A DNA stretch of 11,358 nucleotides, taken from an uncultured Peptococcaceae bacterium. GTDB lineage: Bacteria > Bacillota > Peptococcia > Peptococcales > Peptococcaceae. Position 1 is the stretch's first letter, and each line of letters begins with the position of its first letter. A model generated the notes under the pieces. It ran no database searches and was not told the DNA's origin. It saw only the letters and a list, made by a program, of their open reading frames with translations. The position numbers were made by a program, and so were the translations under genes. Below are positions 8,808 to 11,358 of the stretch, piece by piece. The DNA lies in the NCBI GenBank assembly GCA_902496505.1, contig CABVBB010000027.1, positions 1 through 11,358 of the forward strand, written 5' to 3'.

Positions 8808-8813
8808 TATAAT
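8805..8813 (+). promoter_or_regulatory. Extended -10 promoter of resB-resC
   Basis: TGATATAAT contains a perfect TATAAT (8808-8813) with the TG extension (8805-8806). TTGTCA at 8789-8794 is a good -35 in sequence but only 13 bases away, too close for normal use, so the extended -10 probably does the work. Transcription near 8820 argues for the downstream resB start. Confidence 0.6.
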
Positions 8814-8891
8814 AAACAAGATATGAGCAAGGCTGACAGACAAGAAAGTCATGTGGACTTTTTCACAAACACCATGAAAAAGGAGAAGAGC

Positions 8892-10112
8892 ATGTTAAAA
8901 TTTCTCTCATCGATCCAGTTGGCCATTTTTCTCATTGCGGCGATCGCCGGAATGTCAGTGGTGGCCACAATGGTTGGCAATGACAGTGTGTATACATCGA
9001 TACCTTTCTTGGCCTTGGTAGCGGTGTTTGCTTTGAACCTCACCTTATGCACCATCAAGATGCTTCCCAAGCTCAAGGCGACCTGGACGCGGCGTGCGGC
9101 AGATCTGGGCACGGATGGTGCAGGGTACAGCATTTACCGCACAGCGGACGGCAAGCCTGCCTTGGCAGCGGTCGAAGAACTGCTGCAAAAAGAACGCTAT
9201 CATGTGGATCAGGTAAGCGAAGCAGGCGTCACGAAGGTCTTAGCAACAAAAGGTAAGGCCAGTCTGCCGGCACCGCATCTTCTCCATATCGCGATCTTGG
9301 TCGTTATGGCAGGTGCAGTGATGACCGCTTTCAGCGTGACTGGCGGTGTTTTTGCTTATGTCGGGCAGTCCAGCCCCATGACGACAGTGGTGCGCCAGCA
9401 TATCGGCGATGGCAGTGCGGCCAAAAATGCGCCGGGTGAAATAGGCGATGATTACATCCAGGTGCTGGATTTCCAAACAGTTTATGATGAACAGGGTGCA
9501 GTGGACAACTGGGTCACCCATTTCAATATGGTCATCGACGGTGAACAAGTGGTGACCGATGGGGTGACCAAGGTCAATTACCCTTATAAGTATAAAAATA
9601 TGCTGGTCTACCAAAATTCCTATGGCAATCAGTATCTGATCGACCTTAAGGGGACAGAAGATGCGGATACCTATAGTGTGCCCAGCGGCAATCATTTCCC
9701 TCTGGCAGGGACAGATCAGGAATTTATGGTCATGGATCTGGGCGATGGACGTACGCTGCTCAAGGTTTTCCAATTAGAAGAGTCTGGTGAGGAGACCGTC
9801 GTTTTGGGTCAAGTGATCGTTCCTGGTGATATCGTCGAGATAAACCCAGGAGTAACCATTGAATATTTGGCACCAAATCCTTATACTGTATTAGAAGTCA
9901 AAATTTCTTACGGAACGCCGGTGGTCTTTTTCGGCTTTATTTTGGCCGCGCTGGCCTCAATGCTGTTCTGGGTAGGACGCTACCGTGAGATCCGTATCAT
10001 CAGTGAAGAAGGCTCAGAGACGATCAAAGTCTTAGCAGTCTGCAAAAATAAAATGATCGTGCAGCAGATCGATTCAGAACTACAGAAGCTTTTGGTGAAG
10101 GAGGCCGCTTAA
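8892..10112 (+). CDS. resB: ResB/CcsB-like System II cytochrome c biogenesis protein
   Basis: Membrane partner of ResC/CcsA; together they carry haem across the membrane and attach it to apocytochromes c. From the chosen start it has 406 residues: helices at about 9-28, 36-57 and 130-151, a large extracytoplasmic domain (about 152-342), and a final helix (about 344-365) with a cytoplasmic tail. H132 at the start of the third helix fits the conserved ResB histidine. YKYKNMLVYQNSYG is the family's typical segment in the outer domain. ATG 8892 is preferred because AAGGAG (8880-8885) lies six bases upstream and MLKFLSSIQLAIFLI is the usual ResB N-terminus; the in-frame ATG at 8823 would lie almost at the transcription start and has no ribosome binding site. 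resC begins one base after the stop. Confidence 0.92.
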   Translation: MLKFLSSIQLAIFLIAAIAGMSVVATMVGNDSVYTSIPFLALVAVFALNLTLCTIKMLPKLKATWTRRAADLGTDGAGYSIYRTADGKPALAAVEELLQKERYHVDQVSEAGVTKVLATKGKASLPAPHLLHIAILVVMAGAVMTAFSVTGGVFAYVGQSSPMTTVVRQHIGDGSAAKNAPGEIGDDYIQVLDFQTVYDEQGAVDNWVTHFNMVIDGEQVVTDGVTKVNYPYKYKNMLVYQNSYGNQYLIDLKGTEDADTYSVPSGNHFPLAGTDQEFMVMDLGDGRTLLKVFQLEESGEETVVLGQVIVPGDIVEINPGVTIEYLAPNPYTVLEVKISYGTPVVFFGFILAALASMLFWVGRYREIRIISEEGSETIKVLAVCKNKMIVQQIDSELQKLLVKEAA

Positions 10113-10113
10113 G

Positions 10114-10953
10114 ATGGAAAATATACAACTTCCCTTATTGTGGGCGATGCTGTGCTTGTATGTAGGGGCGTTCATGCTCTATGCGTTCAGCATCTGGGCT
10201 ATGAAGCCGCAGATCAAAAAAATTGCCCGCTTCGTGACGTGGGCAGCATTTGCCGTCAATACCGTTTTAGTGATCATCAGAGCTATGCTGGTCGGCGGTG
10301 TGCCACTCAATAATGGATTTGAATTTGGCTTATGCTTTACTTTTGCGTTAGTCCTGACGTTCTTGATCGCTGAGATCAAGTTCGATCTCTCCGCAGTAGG
10401 GGTATTCGTTTTACCGATCGCCATTGGTCTAAGCTGCTGGATGGTCAATATTGATATGGGCGTATACCCGATCATGCCTGCCTTGCGCAGCTATTGGCTG
10501 TCCTTCCATGTGTCGGCGGCAGTTATCGCCTATGGCACCTTCGCTCTTTCCTTTGCCGTATCAGTGGCTTATCTGGTTCGCGAACGGGCCGAAAAAAAAG
10601 GCGGCACTTCCCGGATCAGCGAGATATTACCTTCTCTGCAGGTGCTGGACGAGGTGGCTTATAAAATGGTCTTCATCGGCCTGCCGTTTTTGACGATCAT
10701 GCTCATTACAGGCGCTGTGTGGGCTGAATATACTTGGGGTGCTTTTTGGAGCTGGGACCCCAAAGAAACATGGGCATTGATCACCTGGTTGGTTTATGCG
10801 CTGTATTTGCATGCGCGCTTTATGAAAGGTTCGCAGGGGCGAAACGCGGCAATCCTTTCGATCATCGGCTTTGCAGCGGTAGTATTCACCTTTGTCGGCG
10901 TAAGCTATTTGCTGCCGGGTATGCACAGCTATCTGGTCGAAGTGAAGTTTTAG
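10114..10953 (+). CDS. resC: ResC/CcsA-like cytochrome c haem lyase subunit
   Basis: Polytopic membrane protein of System II cytochrome c assembly that presents haem on the outer face through its WWD domain. The 279 residues include about eight membrane helices. The tryptophan-rich signature is clear: WAEYTWGAFWSWDPKETW (203-220). H132 (WLSFHVSAA) and H271 (GMHSY) fit the conserved external haem-ligand histidines of the family. AAGGAGG (10098-10104), inside the end of resB, is nine bases before the ATG, and only one base separates the genes, so the two are surely cotranscribed. Their presence means the organism makes covalently bound c-type cytochromes, although none is encoded in this window. 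Confidence 0.95.
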   Translation: MENIQLPLLWAMLCLYVGAFMLYAFSIWAMKPQIKKIARFVTWAAFAVNTVLVIIRAMLVGGVPLNNGFEFGLCFTFALVLTFLIAEIKFDLSAVGVFVLPIAIGLSCWMVNIDMGVYPIMPALRSYWLSFHVSAAVIAYGTFALSFAVSVAYLVRERAEKKGGTSRISEILPSLQVLDEVAYKMVFIGLPFLTIMLITGAVWAEYTWGAFWSWDPKETWALITWLVYALYLHARFMKGSQGRNAAILSIIGFAAVVFTFVGVSYLLPGMHSYLVEVKF

Positions 10954-11012
10954 CAGTACAAGTTTTATAAAGGAACTGGCGTTAAAATAAGAAAGCAACG
11001 AGGGGAGGTGAA

Positions 11013-11358
11013 ATGATGGGGCAAAATTTACGAGAGCTGATGCGAGACAACCGCAAAACGCTATTGGATCAGTGGTTCCATCAGTTTATTGGCGCTTACC
11101 CACCAGAATCTGTTAAGTATTTTGAACGTGTAGAGAATGAATTTACCAACCCCATTGGCAGCAATGTTCATAAAAGCCTGGTTGCAATTTTTGATGAATT
11201 ATTAGGAGAACAGGATGCCGATAAGATCTACAGTGATCTGGAAATGATCATGCGTATCAAAGCTGTACAGGATGTGACGCCGTCTCAGGCCATCGCTTTT
11301 GTGTTTGGACTGAAAAGTATTGTAAGAAAATCATTCACAAAAGAGATCAGTAATGGTA
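11013..11358 (+). CDS. RsbRD N-terminal (RsbT co-antagonist) domain protein, 3' end outside the window
   Basis: An open frame of 115 codons continues past the window edge. The product is helical and soluble: LRELMRDNRKTLLDQWFHQF at the start, YPPESVKYFERVENEFTNPIG, then VTPSQAIAFVFGLKSIVRK. That order (an LDxW helix, a P-G turn, a DxTPSQAxxF segment) fits the RsbRD_N family, globin-like sensor-type domains related to the RsbR stressosome proteins. GGGGAGGTG (11002-11010) precedes two tandem ATGs; the second (11016) has the better spacing, seven bases from GGAGG. It starts 59 bases after resC with no terminator between, so it may be cotranscribed. In sulfate reducers I recall proteins of this family next to dsrMK(JOP) genes. 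Family call from memory, without alignment. Confidence 0.75.
   Translation, partial: MMGQNLRELMRDNRKTLLDQWFHQFIGAYPPESVKYFERVENEFTNPIGSNVHKSLVAIFDELLGEQDADKIYSDLEMIMRIKAVQDVTPSQAIAFVFGLKSIVRKSFTKEISNG

Noticed and set aside
8823..8891. Upstream ATG extending ResB by 23 residues.
   Set aside because: It lies almost at the predicted transcription start, lacks a ribosome binding site, and adds a polar stretch before the family-typical N-terminus.
10917..10922. GGGTAT near the end of resC as a SigB-type promoter for the RsbRD-like gene.
   Set aside because: It encodes the conserved PGM before H271 and has no matching -35.

Overview
The window looks like chromosome from an anaerobic Firmicute of roughly balanced base composition. 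The evidence is strong AGGAGG-type ribosome binding sites, a TTG start, a pgk-tpiA-gpmI-eno-secG glycolytic block, a SigB/SigF-family sigma factor next to an RsbW/SpoIIAB-like kinase domain, and System II (ResB/ResC) cytochrome c assembly. A Peptococcaceae-like or related anaerobic lineage is my best guess. This is an inference from gene content, not an identification.

Layout. (1) Positions 1-67 hold the 3' end of an unidentified membrane protein, followed by about 300 bases of intergenic DNA with a good promoter. (2) Positions 367-5519 hold pgk, tpiA, gpmI and eno, tightly packed, then secG after a 118-base gap, closed by a strong terminator. The block covers lower glycolysis from 1,3-bisphosphoglycerate to phosphoenolpyruvate; gapA/cggR, the usual upstream partners, are absent here. 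(3) Positions 5568-6465 hold a promoter, a leader of about 200 bases rich in hairpins, and an unrecognised 203-residue soluble protein. A small two-helix membrane protein on the minus strand converges on it, the two stop codons being two bases apart. (4) Positions 6774-8559 hold a compact plus-strand cluster: a PspC-domain protein, a protein joining a CbiX-type chelatase domain to a GHKL anti-sigma kinase domain, and a SigB/SigF-type sigma factor, followed by a near-perfect hairpin terminator. (5) Positions 8808-10953 hold resB-resC under an extended -10 promoter overlapped by an inverted repeat. (6) From 11013 a gene runs off the window; it resembles the RsbRD N-terminal (RsbT co-antagonist) family.

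The most unusual object is the CbiX-GHKL protein at 6976-7779. Two normally separate, full-sized domains share one frame, and a good Shine-Dalgarno plus ATG sits exactly at the domain junction, so the gene may give both a fusion and a free kinase. It directly precedes the sigma factor, with no RsbV-type anti-anti-sigma gene nearby. The neighbours concern tetrapyrrole metal insertion, haem attachment and an RsbRD-like protein, which suggests (inference) a stress or redox regulon connected to sirohaem and cytochrome c metabolism, perhaps a sulfite-reduction locus just downstream.
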